Part shown: positions 24,374-38,346 of the stretch, one piece after another
Numbering within the stretch: position 1 is the first letter of the stretch
How the letters are laid out: each line of letters opens with the position of its first letter
NCBI RefSeq assembly: GCF_910591885.1
Contig: NC_063281.1
Coordinates: 11,081,200 to 11,145,199 of the forward strand
From: Bombus terrestris
Lineage: Eukaryota > Arthropoda > Insecta > Hymenoptera > Apidae
DNA length: 64,000 bases
Direction: 5' to 3'
Position numbers and translations under genes: made by a program
The notes under the pieces: model-generated
Databases searched by the model: none
Seen by the model: the letters and a program-made list of their open reading frames with translations, nothing else
What the model was told of the DNA's origin: nothing

Positions 24374-26791
24374 CCGACATCCATGGTTTAGTGACCGAAT
24401 TTGCGTCGAGGTTCCGTCTTGCCCCGAGAGATCTACGCACGAAGAAACGCGGAATCAAGAGAAGAGAATACGGCAGAACCGTACGACCTTCTGGAACGCG
24501 ATTAATCGTCGTTTCTCGTTGCATGAGAAAGCAAAGAGACGTTCGACCATCGTTTACATAATTTTATAAGTACCACGTTGATCGAGTAGTCGCGTTATTT
24601 CGTTTCGTTTGAAACGTTTGCGTTACCGAGATAATATTAATCCTAGTCTTCTGATCGTAAAACGAGTTACCTCGATGCACGCCAAAGAGAGTCGCGAATC
24701 GAAACCTATGCATACGTGTTACCTCAAAGAATTCACGCGGAACGTCCTGTTCCTCCTTGCCAGAGTCGATCGTGTCGCGTTACGCGCGCACCCTTCGAAT
24801 AATAAGTTCCGCCATCTGGACTAGTTTCGTGCCAAGTTCATGGCTCGAGCGAGTGTCTTTCCACGGTAAAATCGATACCACTCTCCTGTGGTACGACTGT
24901 GCTCTTCCTCATCTACCCCAGAGATCCAGCCAAAAGGGTAGTTCATCGCCGTGCCGACGATAAAGTCGACCTTGTAGCGTTTTCCCATCGATTAGCTGCT
25001 GGTATATTTATCGATGGGCGTATCGCGTGGCTGTGCAATTTCTCTCGATCGAGCCAGAATAGAGTCGCGAACACGTCGTCGGTTCGAATTTTTGCCGGCA
25101 GAGTGGTTTTTCGCACGAAACGCGAGGCTGGTATCTCGCGAAACGCTCGAACCAAGGACGAATCTATTTATCGGTCGATTGGACTATAACCCATCTATCT
25201 ACGAGCCTTGAAAAACAATTTTTCGGTACCGATACGGTTGAGAGACTCGTTTTCTCGTATCGTTTCTCGTATCGTTCCGTCCGCCACCCCTCGCCTCGTC
25301 TCTGCGCCTTTCTCATGCACGGACTCACGATCGCTACCGTTCATTTTCTATAGTATGTCTCGCTGACACGATCAACGTCGTCGTCGTCGCTTGCCACGTT
25401 ATACACCGCCAACACGAATCGATCGCTCGCGGAATCGTAGTTACGCTAAGGTAAACCGCGCGAAACGTAACTGTCGCCCCATAGTAATAGCGTGAATGTC
25501 GTTAGAAATGAATTGAGAAAATAAAGGAGAATTCGATGGAATGAAATATTGTTGTTTCACTGATAATTACCAACCCGTGGCATGTAACGCTGAGTCGTTA
25601 AGAAGCTCGACCCCTCTGATAGGACTTCTGCTCGTTCGCGAATCATACGTTACGCTGAAACAGAGATCAATATTATAACCAAACGTTCGCTTCATCGCAT
25701 CATTCCGTTAGACCAAATATCACACTCTTGTATATATATATCCACACACGTATACCTACAAGATCTACTCTGCTCTGTCTTGCTGTAAATAATACGCATC
25801 GACATGGATACATCTCTGGTGCTCTGAAAACACTAACGTCATCGCTCACGATCGTTCACTGGAATCTTGGAATTGCTTGCACTCTACTATCGTAATGCGC
25901 TAAAAAAAAAGTAAGAAAAAAAAAAACAAAATAAAAGAGCACAACGATGAATGATGAAAAACGGTACGGCACACGCTGCCTTCCGATACGGCAAAGAGCC
26001 TTCTGCAATCTAGTCGTGGCCATTGTCATCGTGTAACGACGCGGTTCACAGTTAACACGAAATTTTCAAACGAGCGATCTCGTTCCAATATTTGTTTCCA
26101 GTTGCACGTGACGACGTAGTAACCGCATCGGAAGGGATCTTTGAAAACGTTCTTCTAGTTATTTCCTAGAGTTTTTGAAGACGCGACGAAAGCGGCTGCT
26201 TCGAGGAATTTGCGCCGGAAGACACGCGTCGAAAAGAACGAATGGACGAAGTAGAAAACGGTGACAATGGTAAGACGACGCGCTAGCAGAAGGTACTTTC
26301 CCCGGAAAGCACGCACGCCGTACCACTATGTATGTGTGTAACAAAAGTAAAAAGTCCAATAAAAATGTAATAACGAAACGATGAAAAGTAGAATGGGCGT
26401 ACGATGAAGATGCTGGGTAGCACCTGCAAGCATAATTACGTGGTTCCAAAGTAACGCAAAAATATTGACAAACATAAAAAAATAAAAAAAAAAAAGACAG
26501 TTTGAGCACGGCTTGGTCGGGTGACGGTGCAATGTGCGCGACTAATCGAGAAGGGCGCACGAATTCTCTCTCTCTCTCTCGGCTCGGAAAAAAGGTGGTA
26601 GATGGTGGTGTAAGAGTGAAAGAGAACAATTGACGAGGATCGCGGGACACGCGATGTGTGTGACTAGAGAGAGGACTCTAGAGCGGAGGGGAACGGGTTT
26701 CCTCGTTCCGTGTTAACGTGTCCGACCTACGTCCGACCTGACGTTCGAGCACAAAACCAAAAGTAACCCCTGTGTCTGGTTCTGCCGCCAG
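24374..26791 (+). other. br: ZnA 3' UTR and intron before ZnB
   Basis: No coding sequence is seen. AATAAA poly(A) signals occur at 25520-25525 and 25930-25935, so the ZnA transcript could end here. For longer isoforms the same stretch is intron. Confidence 0.6.
25520..25525 (+). terminator. br: candidate poly(A) signal for the ZnA isoform
   Basis: AATAAA lies about 1.15 kb after the ZnA stop, followed within 40 bases by TTGTTGTTTC, a plausible GT-rich downstream element. A second AATAAA occurs at 25930. Confidence 0.45.
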
Positions 26792-27144
26792 GTCAGTTGG
26801 CCGGCAGCGGCGCGTCCGATGAGTTTCGATGCGAGCCTTGCAACAAAATCCTGACCTCCCTAACGCGGTTGAGGCGGCACATACAGAACGTGCACACCAG
26901 GCCCAGCAAGGAACCGATCTGTAACATCTGCAAGCGGGTTTACTCGAGCCTGAACAGCCTCCGGAACCACAAGAGCATCTATCATCGGCAACACAGCAAG
27001 AACGAGCAGCAACGCAAGGAGATGGAACAGATGCGCGAACGGGAGAGAGAGCAGAGAGAACACTCGGACAGAGTTACCTCTCAGCAACAACAACCGCAAC
27101 AACAACACCAGGATCAACAGCAACAACAGTCACGACTGGGATAA
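26792..27144 (+). CDS. br: broad alternative terminal exon ZnB: C2H2 pair, Z4-like
   Basis: The acceptor TCTGGTTCTGCCGCCAG ends at 26791. GT completes the junction codon as glycine, followed by QLAGSGASDEF. Two fingers follow: CEPCNKILTSLTRLRRHIQNVH and, after 8 residues (TRPSKEPI), CNICKRVYSSLNSLRNHKSIYH, each split here at the family spacing C-x2-C-x12-H-x4-H. The tail is a charged E/R/Q coiled-coil-prone stretch and a glutamine-rich end, stopping with TAA at 27142-27144. It encodes 116 residues after the junction codon, for a protein of about 453. FRCEPCNK and the RHIQNVH wording match what I recall of the Drosophila Z4 isoform, so Z4 is the likely label, though this comes from memory. Confidence 0.93.
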
Positions 27145-28273
27145 ACGAGAGCCGGAGGTCCATGAAACCTTCGATGGATTTCTTGGTCCTCTGGATCTCT
27201 CTGTCTCTCGATATTCGTTCTTCGACATATATCGAGAATTTAGGGATCGAGAACGGTGCCAGTGTTTCACGTGTGCGACGATCATAGTACATCGTCAGAA
27301 CGAGAGTTTAAAACATTCGTCGGCTAACGTTTAACGTACACACACGTCGTAAACGAGTCGTTAAAGAATCTCCTCTACACACTGGTCCAATTTACGTTAT
27401 CGGTTTCATGGCAATATCGTCGTAGGATTGCTAGACGCGTCCCGTTCCTTTCATTACGAGATATGATATTTACTTACGATAGGCTGTCGATTTTTGCATA
27501 CGTTCTCTAGCGCTACCGTGGATCATTGATCTCGCATTTGTCTCCTCCACGAAGTGGGAGCTGTATGTCGAGGGAAATGTCGTCTTTGTATTCGGGTCGC
27601 GGGAAAGATCTTGTGATAGTAGGCGATACTGTTATTATTATAGTTTCTCGTATTTTCGTTCGAGCGGACGAATATTTTAAATTAAATAGACTAAAAAGAA
27701 AAGAAAAAAAATGAACAAAAAGCGTAAAAAAGATACATAAAATGAAGCTAGACCTCGAAGCACTTGAATCGCGCGAGAAGTTTAATTTTTCTACTAAGGT
27801 TACAAAGAGATATATATATATATACATATACATATAAATGTTACGTTGAGTGTATATAAGTAGGTAGGTGCTCGGGTCGAGCAGAAACGATTCGGAACGT
27901 CAGGATTTCCATATTCGTGAGTGAATTCTCTCGTTGTTTCGATCTTCTTTATTTAACTATTCCGTTTCGCAAGAAGAAGAAGGAAAGATGAAAAGCGTCC
28001 CCTTTCAGTCTTTTTTTGTATTACTTAGTTTACGAGGGGTGGTTATCGGGGGTAGTCGCGCGAGTATCGCCTGGCACGATGTTACGAGGAAAGTCGCAGT
28101 ACAAAAACGTGAAAATATATTATATATAAGTTAATAATATGTAACGTAAGTTAATGATCGTAATGTTCTTCGCTTATCCTACGTATAGAACGTTGACGAG
28201 GTATTAGACGCGCGGTCGCCCGTCTCCTTTCATCCTATTTCCGTCTTTCTCACTCTCTCTCTCACTCTCTCAT

Positions 28274-28304
<31 letters not shown>

Positions 28305-31300
28305 ATCTTTCTCTGTCTCTCTCTTTCTCTCTCATCCCTTTTCCCGTCCAGACTCGTGAACGAGAAGAAGGAACTGGCTGAGAACAGCAACGAACGACCT
28401 TGCTCCTTTTGCTCCGCTCGCACGCGATTCTTACCTGTCTTCTTTAACAAGAGAGCGACGAATGTGACGATCGAAATACGTGTAGAGGTACCTTAAGGTG
28501 CAGCCAAAGGAAAGTTACTTAATATACCGTTCTTACGGGATGTGGTGCAATGAAAATTACCGAAACGCTTTTTTCGTTCCTTCCCCCCGCCCATGTTGCA
28601 CACGTGCGCCGAAATTTTTGGGAAATTGTAACGGTACCGGAAACAACAAGAACGATGTGTATCGACATCACGCGCGTTATTCACCACGGAGAACAATTCC
28701 GTCGAGACAATCAATGTCGATTGCTAAATTAGCGGTTGCATTTCGCTCGGTCGATTTCGATTGGTTCAACGCAACGGTGGCATCGTTCGCGGTTACAATT
28801 TAGTATTAATCTTAATTTATTCTACGTTCGAGACGTGTTTCATCGATCGCTCGGATGGGTTTCTTTTTTTTTTTTTCTCGTTTTTCTGTTAGAAAGGTAC
28901 GCGTTTGTATTTTTAATATACTTCGTTTGTCTCTTTTTTTCCTTTTTTGGGGATTTTTCGACGATTATTGTTATCGCGAGAATTCTATCTAATGGTTACC
29001 TTTTTGTTATTTTGCGACTGCGATATCGAGATGAAAATTGTGATAGCTCTCGCGTTTTTTATTCACCCTTCGAAAGGAATCGAAGCTGGCGCAAAAAAAC
29101 ATCGACTTCGATCGTAGAATATTCTTGACGAAGACTGCGTCGCCTATTACGTAGAATGTACATATAAATTCTGTTGAAACGAAAATAGACGCCGTAGAGG
29201 GCGCGTGCGTACGTATTCATGTAAATAAGAAAGTCTTTTATATCTGAATTTATCGATACGAACGTAATTACACGAATATATAGAAGTTTATAAATACGTA
29301 CACACACGCACATATACGATACATACTCTGTTCTCTTCTCTTTTTAGTCTCTAATATTGTTACTTCTCCTTGTTTCTTCTTTTTTTTTTTTTTTTTAATT
29401 ATTATTGTTCTCTTATCGGGTTTTCGGGGATAGCGTACGTCCAATAGTACTCACACACGTATACGCTTATCGTATCCTTGTTTTCTCGTTTCGTAACTAT
29501 GATTAATCAGATTTTCGAATGAACTTATCGTCGACGATCTGTTATCTTTATTACTATTGCATTACGATAATGAATGATAATTATTATTATATTGATATTA
29601 TTCTTCGAATTTATCCATGATTATTTATATGAATAAAATGTTTCTTTTTTGTACGCTGAGAGAGAGCGGCCCCCTGTTATTTTTCACGTATCGGAGAAAG
29701 GTGCACGCGGGTAACGTCGTGCGTCTCGTTAACCTTCGCGGCTTTATTATGCAACCTCGGCTGCGTTTTATATTTTCTTTTCTGTGTTTTGTTTGGCCGC
29801 GTTACACCTCGTTGCCCTGCGTGCGCTTCCGGCCGACCCATATACACGCATACCCCACCGTACTACGTAAGCCCCAGACCCCGTGACACGTATATTCGCC
29901 GCCCGAGGTGCCTCGTGGCCGTCCCCGAGTCAATGGGTACGCGTTCACGCTCCACAGCACCGAGGGTCAGACCGTCGTGAATACGCCGTTATGTGCCAGT
30001 CCCGAGGACGCGCGCCAGCTCTGCTCCGCCTGTATTCGCCGTTACTTCCATCTTTCTTTGCCCTAGAACGAACACGAGGAGCTTTTTCTCGTGTCCTTCG
30101 GCTTGGTGACAACAAATCGCCGTCGTGTTTCTTCCTTTCGCTTTCTCCACCTAGAAAGATGCGAGATGCCTCTCCGTTGCATTCCACGACGCGGTACGAC
30201 GGGACGCGACACGATACGACACGACAAAAGAGTATAGAGCTGACAATGAGTATCGTCGTCGCGTCGTCGCGTCGTCGCAAATATTGTCGAGGTTTTCACC
30301 TTCGATTGTTTCGCGTATATGGCCATTGAACGTACAGGAAAGGAATGTTATGAGCGAGAAAGAAAACGCTTCGGAGAATGCAGCGGAGACCTCGACTCAG
30401 TCACGGCTCAGGGCCGCGCAGGAACGTGCACGCGCATCGATAACCGTGCCTCGAGATTCGTAGAGAATCCCGACTTCCGGTGGCGACGATCCTTCGGTCG
30501 TCGCGTTACCTATGGTCAATGACAAACCAGAGCCACGAGCTACCTTTCTCTCTACGATCGGTACGATCATACGGAAAAGGAGAAAAAGAATTTCGAGCGG
30601 CCGCAATTAAATTAAATGTTCTCGTGGCCGGAGGTTGAACAACCCACGAAATAGCTGCCACCACGTGCAAATCGGCGGCCCCTCGATGCATCTGTATTTC
30701 CTTATCGTGTATCCTCCAATCTGTCACCTTTTTACCATCAAATTGCATTTACCATCCTACGCAAATACCATCCAAATAGCCCGAATATACATTTGATCTT
30801 CGATCTTTTCACTTTCCTACTCGTTTTCCTCTGATGTTACCTAATTTTCAACCTTACATACCTCGTACGAACGCCAACGAATTCCGCATTTAGCCTTACC
30901 GATCACACATTACCACCCTCATCAACCCCCGGCCCTGCGCATTAAAGAATACCATCAGCGTACACTAATCTTGTCCAGTGATATTAATGGCAGTCGTATC
31001 TTTGTTCTTGTTTGTTCCCGGTCCCGCTCGCTCGGCTATACGTTCGGCTCTGGTTCGTCATTGTTCTGTGTGTACCTACCCGCTACCTTCACGAACACGG
31101 ATTTGCGCTGGGGGTCCATCCACACACGTGGCTCTCCGTGTGCCTCCTCCTACGCCACAAATATTGGTTCGTAACGGAAAATATCTTTTCTTTTTAATTG
31201 GGTGTCGATATTTATAACGGACAATGGTGCTTGGTCTCTCTCTCTCTCTCTCTCTCTATAAATATATATATATATTTCTCTGTTTCTCTCTTAATTCTTC

Positions 31301-31621
31301 CGTAACTCTACATTATTACTTATTACTTTATTCGCTCTTTCACTGTTTCTTTGCCATTTCTCTCATTCTTTGCTTAAAAAAAAAAAAAAAATTCTATTTA
31401 ACTCTTTCTCGTATCACGCTGCTTTTTTTTAATTTTTTTCATTTCCATCTCTGTCTAACCTTCGATCGCCTATTCACTTGAATGCTAATTCTCTATATAA
31501 CTATAACGATTAACAACAACAACGACGAAAAAAAAAAACAATCGGCATTTCCCTTTCGTTCGTTTGCGAAAAATGGAAAAAAATAATAATAATAATAAAT
31601 CGGTCGGTGACGGTCCAGCAG
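27145..31621 (+). other. br: ZnB 3' UTR and intron before ZnC
   Basis: No coding exon was recognised. The stretch holds ATTAAA at 27681, AATAAA at 29632, a CT repeat at 28245-28336, pentamer-like GACAC repeats near 30190 and a second CT run near 31235. Short open frames here have no domain. Confidence 0.6.
28245..28336. repeat. CT microsatellite
   Basis: An interrupted (CT)n tract of about 90 bases in the ZnB to ZnC interval. Confidence 0.95.
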
Positions 31622-31875
31622 GCCCACCGTCGGCGATTCTCGCGATGAGATTATCGCACCCGTTACACGGCAATCCACTGCTGCCACCGGGTGTATGCTA
31701 TACCTGCGACGTTTGCGGTAAAACCCTTTCCACGAAGCTCACCCTCAAACGGCACAAAGAGCAGCAACACTTTCAGCCCCTGAATAGCGCGGTCTGCGCT
31801 CTCTGCCACAAGGTGTTCAGGACGCTCAACAGTCTGAACAATCACAAGAGCATCTACCATCGTAGGCAGAAATAG
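31622..31875 (+). CDS. br: broad alternative terminal exon ZnC: C2H2 pair
   Basis: The proposed acceptor is CGGTCCAGCAG with AG at 31620-31621. GC completes the junction glycine codon, in the same phase as the other tails. The pyrimidine tract before it is poor, so the boundary is less sure than the body of the exon. After a 35-residue lead (PPSAILAMRLSHPLHGNP and following) come two fingers. The first contains CDVCGKTL and KRHKEQQH, and the second CALCHKVF and NHKSIYH, with 8 residues between them. TAG at 31873-31875 follows almost at once (RRQK), so there is no C-terminal tail. It encodes 83 residues after the junction, for a protein of about 420. The second finger shares NHKSIYH with ZnB. 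The Z number is not assigned; Z3 is possible. Confidence 0.9.
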
Positions 31876-32161
31876 AGCCGGTTATCGTCGCGTTATGCTC
31901 GCATCGTGCCGAGGAACACTGTAAAACGAGCTTAGTAGAAAGACAGAAAAAGCACGAGGGAAGGAAAAAAACGGTGCCAATGGACGACGTTGTGGGGGCT
32001 CCAAGGAATGAGAACGATCAACTTGTCGACAGCATGGCCGCTCGAAGGATCGCGATTGTTCTTCTCATTTTTCTTTCCTTTCCGCGTCTGTTCGAAAACG
32101 CGCGTTACCGTTGCCTTTGTTATTGTCCCTTTTTTCGTCGTTCGCGGCTGTAAGCCGCGCG

Positions 32162-32167
32162 AATAAA
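32162..32167 (+). terminator. br: poly(A) signal for the ZnC isoform
   Basis: AATAAA lies 287 bases after the ZnC stop and is followed at once by a GT-rich stretch (TTGTTGTTAGTTG). This is the clearest signal-plus-downstream-element pair in the locus and supports independent 3' ends for each tail. Confidence 0.6.
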
Positions 32168-35100
32168 TGGAATTGTTGTTAGTTGTTAATTATTATCGAT
32201 TGGTTAGTCGTCACGACGACGTGTTCGTTAGTTCGGCGATTTGTCTGTTAACGTTTGCGATACATGGGACCAGTAACGTGATCTCGCGTCGATAGTTTTT
32301 AATCGGTCGAGAAAATGGCGATACGTCGGTGGAGACGAAAGTGTAACGTAGTAGAGTTTTAACTTCGCGCGTGCATGCTGTTCGCGACGAGCGCACGCTG
32401 CTTTTTCGTGGATGGAGCGAGACCGAGAAACGTCGGTATTGCGAAGAGAGAGATATATCATGGAAATCGAAAGAGACTGACTTCGTAGAAACAGAAAATC
32501 AGTGCTTCCAGACGAACATGATGAACGTGGCGATTGTTATTCCAACATGGCAGTCGAGTGCACACCTTACGGGACGACACGTGTCGATATATTTTCACCG
32601 AGTTCCAATGTTGAACTTCTCCGGGCGAGATTTTGTACGGCCGAACGATGAAACGTACAAAATCAGAAAATTTTGGCCTCCATCTTTGGCCGGACTAACG
32701 TGTTATCAATTTGTTAGGGCTAAGCGTTTTACGAAGTGAGATTATCGCGCATCGTCGCGATTCTCATTATACGAAAGGATTCCTCGGTTGCTCGATGAAG
32801 AATCGAAACGAATCTTTTTCATCGATATAGTCGCGGAAGCTTGTGAGAGAATCAACCTTCCGAACGCGTCCCGTCCGCAGTCGAGGCTTTGCTCGTTGTT
32901 TCAGCGTTGCGAATGCCCGTTTTCATCGATTCGAGTCATCTTCAACGCACGTTCGACGAATCTAAAACGATTGCCACGACGACACTTCGGGTTTGCCGTT
33001 TTCCCTGATCAGTTTTACAATTTCTATATCGCGGAGTCTTGGAAGGAAATTGGGGGACGACGGTGATCGTGTATGTTCTACAGCGCGTAGTGGTGCAGAA
33101 AAATTAGTATAAATCGCATAGTTATTTTCGTCTACTTTTATACCGCGTAACTCTCCGGATCTTTCTACGATACTTGTGTGAAACTTTCGAATCGCCCGAG
33201 AGCCTAACGAAAGCGAGTTGGTCAGCCGACTGACCGAGGGTTTCGCGATGAAAAACGAAGTCTGGGCGTACGTTGGCGATGATTCGAAGGATATCGGCGG
33301 CTTCGCAGAATCGTCGGCTCGTCCAGTCAAACGCGAATCGTTTAGATTCCCGTGAACGGGCCGATCACACGGCAAATGTTCAGTGCAACGTCCTTTCGCG
33401 CGACTCGCCTTCGAGACGCGCTTAAACGACATTCTGTACCGATACACGGCTTAATCGCAGGCTATACAGTAGTTAGATTTATGTAATGCAACAAAGGAAT
33501 GGGAGAGAAATGAAACAAAAAGAAAAAAAAAAAAAAAAAAAAGAAAAGAAAAGATACTTCCAGGTGTCGGAGACACCATCGTCCAACTAACTTTTAGGCG
33601 GAAACGTCCGAAACGTTTCGACAAGACTGTAAACGAAATATTGATTAATCAGAAGACTCGAGAATTTTTAATTGTTTAGTTGTTGAGGGAGAGATACAGA
33701 GGGGCGGAATAATTAGTTTTGGGGGGAGGGCAGGGGAAATGCGCGCGGATGAAGCACAAGTGGGGAACCTCCGTCGCGGATCGATAACGATCGCATGGTA
33801 ACACGGTTGTAAAAAGTAAACAAAAATGACAAAAAAGTTACGCAGTGGCAGGGTACCCGTGGTGGAGGGGACCGTGTACGTACGTTCTCCTCTGCGACGA
33901 ATTTCGTCCTCGTTCCGCGACGGACACTGAGAGACAGGAGATATATTGATATAATATAATATAATATATATATTTTATCTTAATATATTCATTCCATATT
34001 AAAATGCTTTAGAGGGGTACCTTGCACACAGACACATATTCATTTAAATACTATATACCGGGCTTTACGTAAAGTACCTTATCTTATTAAATATTATTAT
34101 TTTTTATGACTATTATATACGGACGATTATAGTTGCATTTTTATTACTATTATTCATCGTTGTCGTGGTCGTTAGCATCGAACGTTAATTTCACTTTCCT
34201 TTTTCGCTGTTAAATCTTTCATCACCGCAACACACACCACTCGTTTCTTCTTCTTAATTATTCTATGTTTTCGTTTTCATCGTACGTTCCGTAAAGTCGC
34301 GCGTCATCTCGACACACAATTCGCTGATATCGGATATCATCGTGTTTTCGAATCATTCTCGAGACTTTTTTCTATACTCGCAATACTCAAAAGAAGAAGA
34401 GGGACGAGGAAAGCAGGAAAGGAAGGCGTGTTTCACCCTCGCGGCCTTGGCACGTTCATTTGCATACACTTGATTCTTTGCCACTTCTCCGCTCCGTGCC
34501 TACGTCGTCCACTTTCTTACTCGCACCTTTCGAATTTTCTTCTTCTTTTTTCTTTTTCTTGCGTTATCGCGGCAAGACGCGCGTCAACGGAGGAAAGACG
34601 AGGGGGGATGACAGGGTTGGAGGAGAAGGGGCGCCGCGATGACGACACCGTTTCATGGGAAACGTTTCCAGGCGGCAGAAACCGTGTCGCGAATTTAAAC
34701 ACCTCTTCGGTTTTCAGATAGGGGAAGGGATGAGAAATGAGGAAACACGGTCCACTAACACTGACAGGTTACTTATATACTAAACGATAATAGCCATATA
34801 TACATATAACCGACTACATAGCATATACCTATATTTTAGTAGAACTTTGATAAGCCATCTCGCGAGGACTTCCTGATGATCACGAGATCGTTCAGATACA
34901 TATTTTGTCGATCATTCGGTAACGTTCGATGCTTTTTTACGTCGTTTCCTTCCACCTTTCTTATTTCCATTTCGTTACGATCTCATAAACAGAGTCTCAG
35001 CGACATCATGGAAGATAAAACGCACGATCAGGAAAAGCTGAGAGTTTCGTGGAAAAAAGTGAAACCCGTGTACCCAATGAGTACATCGTCTGAAACGATA

Positions 35101-37499
35101 ATTCGCGCGTCAGGAAGGATTCGAGGGGTCCTGAACGATAAACATATAGACAGACTAGATCCCGTCGTGCGTCGACGTTTGTAGAGGATCGATCGCAAAA
35201 TAATTCGCAGAGCACACATAGACACATACGATATATTTTACAACTTACCACTGTGCATCATTGTACAAACGGCGTGAGACATAGCCAGACATACACAGAG
35301 ACACACACACAGAGAGCGCAAACACTCGAGACATATACAGACTGACATAGACAGCTGGATATACATATACATATACTTATCGATGAACATGGAATACACG
35401 TTAAACACGAAGACAACACTTGTACATCGTTAGATAGGCTATGATAATTTAAATTAGGTTATATTCTGTTAAGTGGTCCGCGTCGTTCGTATTTTCGGCG
35501 TGGTATACACTCGTGATTTCCGTTTCTACGACTGATGGTGAGGTTCAACGACGAATGAGATGGACGCGAGATGGAAAGTGCGAGAACAAAAAAGAAAGAA
35601 AGAAAAAAAAAATGGGAAATCGCTTTAGCAAATTTTCTTCAGTGTTCCGAAAGTACGTTCGACGCCGAGCATTTTCTTATGCAAACAAATGAGTGGGGGA
35701 ATAAGGAACGATGTCGGGAAAGAGTGTGGTGTTTCTTTGTTTGGTTGGAAAGAGGAAATGAGGAAGAACGAAGCTTTAAATTACGAGAGTAACGAACACA
35801 ATTTTATAGTAGTCAGTACTGGGGAAAGAACTGATATTGATAATATTTAAACTAGTAGATTTATTCAAAGAAATTGATTTGTGACTACTGTAAAAATGGC
35901 CAAATATAATTGCGGAATATATATTTCGCCCTCCGATCCGCGGTCGGCGCTATATTATGAGAATAATAAATTATTAATGAAATTAATATAAATTGAATGA
36001 ATATTTAACTGCAAATTATATATTAGTAGAAGTTTATTTGAGTATTTTCTTTCTCTTTTTTTTCTTTTTTTTTTTTTTTTTTTTTTGTTTATCATTCGTT
36101 TAATTTCGCTCTACGTTAACGCGTTATGAAGAGACCGTGCTACTGTGGTTTTAAATAATTTATGATTATATACCGACGGCTCGCGAAGTCACCCGTTGGG
36201 AATAATACACGCCGTTCTCGGAATTCGCGCTCTGTAGTTGGCCTTGCGAAACCCGCGCAAAGACAAGGAGCGAAGGTGCTTCCTTACTAATTTTAACGAT
36301 TGGCCAGTGCAAAATGAATCGTTCGAAGCCGATTTCGAACCTCGAAAGACTGAATTGTTGAATTGAACGTGTCGCGCTTGGCAACGTCTGCTGTTTCAGC
36401 CCCTTCTTTCATCGAAGGGGCGTAGACGAGGGATGGAGTTTCACGAAAACGTAGTAGAAGAGACGAAAAATGTTCGACGACGAATTCGAAAAGCTGAGAC
36501 ACCGGGGACAAACTCGAGACGCGTACCTGATTGCTATCATCGTAGTTAGCCATCCGAACGCCATCCGCGACACGCTTTAGTCTCAGACTGAATTGGACTG
36601 ATTTATCTTTTTTCTTTTTTTCCTTTTTTTCTTTTTTTTTCTTTTTTTTCTTCTATTTTTTTTTTTTTTTATCGTTCTAATTAGTCGACTCTACATTGGA
36701 CTGATCTTAAACGTTTCTTGACTGATGTTACCAAACAAATGTTAATTAAAAGTATCTAATTTCTAAGTTATAACACGGTTAGAGGGAAAGCATGAACGCG
36801 ATCAGATTGGCAGGGCACCGCAGCAGTTCGAATCAACTGAGAAATGAATGAGTGAATGGGAAAAGCGGTACATATGTAACAGAATCGGCGCAACGCGTAT
36901 TTTAATATTCATTCGTTGGCAGGACACACACAGTTCCATCTTTTTTTTTTTTTTTTATTTTTATTATCGCTTCTGTATCTGACATATCCACGTTTCCTTC
37001 GTTCGCTTCTCGTTTTTTGTTCTTTTTTTTTTTTACACGTTAGGCTTTTAGCGCACAGACACTACTACTGTTTAATTATGGTCATGGGTAAGAGGCACAT
37101 TTATATACATAGTTACACACACGTCTAGGTTCTGTATCTTTTTTTTATTTCTTGTAATTATTATCCCGTAGACTTATGCAATAGCGACCGTAGGATCTTA
37201 CAATGTTCTTTTTTTTTTTCTCTGAGTTTTTTGTACTGTTTTTAACGCAAGCAGCTATTATACAATACAGACATGAGAGCAAGCAGCAGTTTCGTACAAC
37301 AAGCTTTCTTAAATAATAACGTAAGCCGTAATTTCGTTCAATTACCCTACGATAGAGTTAAATTAGCGATCACCCACGGATACTGAGCAGACATATACCA
37401 TCGACGATATCATTACCTGTGCGAGAACGATACACATCGCGATACCGTTGAATAGAATTATTTTGTAATTCCGAGTTATAGAGAGTATTCCGAGTATGA

Positions 37500-37575
37500 G
37501 AGGAAGAATGGGGAGAGGGAGAGAGAGAGAGAGAGAGAGAAAGAAAGAGAGATAGAGAGAGAGAGAGAGAGAGAA
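37500..37575. repeat. GA microsatellite
   Basis: An interrupted (GA)n tract in the ZnC to ZnD intron. Confidence 0.95.
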
Positions 37576-38346
37576 CGAGGAATAGAGCGAAGAAAGAAGC
37601 AGCAAAGCACTGAGAAAAAACGAGCTTATTCGAAATTCGTCAGATATGTAAAATTGTATTGAGAAATAAAACACAACCGGTGCCATAGGCTCGAAACATC
37701 ATGAAAAACATCCGGGGAACATGGAATAAAAAAAAAAAGGCTGAATTCTTTCCGGTAACGACTCCGTTTCGGGTACAAATCGTTTCTTCTTAAGCGAAAT
37801 AATGTCGAGCGTTACCGTGCTTGCTTATTATTTGTTATCTGCCAAGGTGTTCTGGTTATAATATATATTTATTGATGACTATTATTAATATTATTATATT
37901 ATTATAATTATAGTTATTATTATTATTTTTATTTTTAAGCAATGTCAAATGCATCTTAATATATTTTCACCACATTTTTTTATATAATATGAAATGTACT
38001 ATTTGGTTTAATAATTCGCTTGTATTCTCTTTTTTCTTTTTCTTCGTTTTTAGTCACCTATCACATCCTCGAAAAGTGACAAAACCGATAACAACGGTCT
38101 CATGCCTGCAGACAGGTACATTCACTCCTTTAACCCCGTTCGTGTTCCGCACCTGAACCTGTTAAACGATACGCATTGTGTCACGCCTCTTTCTTTCAGC
38201 TGGAAGGTAAGTTACGACATTTGAACGTTCGAGCCTGTATCAATGGGAAAACCGACACGAACCGGAATTCTACCGATCGTTTGGCAACGATCGTTCGATA
38301 AATCGCGGGTCCGATTCCGTTCACGCATTTTCGTCGATCCTCTTTT

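Noticed and set aside
24360..24375. AGGTCA and TGACC half-sites in inverted order
   Set aside because: The spacer is 5 bases, not 1, and the site overlaps the ZnA coding end and stop codon.
30186..30227. GACAC-type pentamers resembling those at 8786
   Set aside because: Too short and irregular to claim a shared repeat family; simple-sequence drift is enough.
34876..35184. 102-residue plus-strand open frame with a charged second half
   Set aside because: Considered as an extra tail exon, but it has no zinc-finger cysteines and no convincing acceptor in phase 1.
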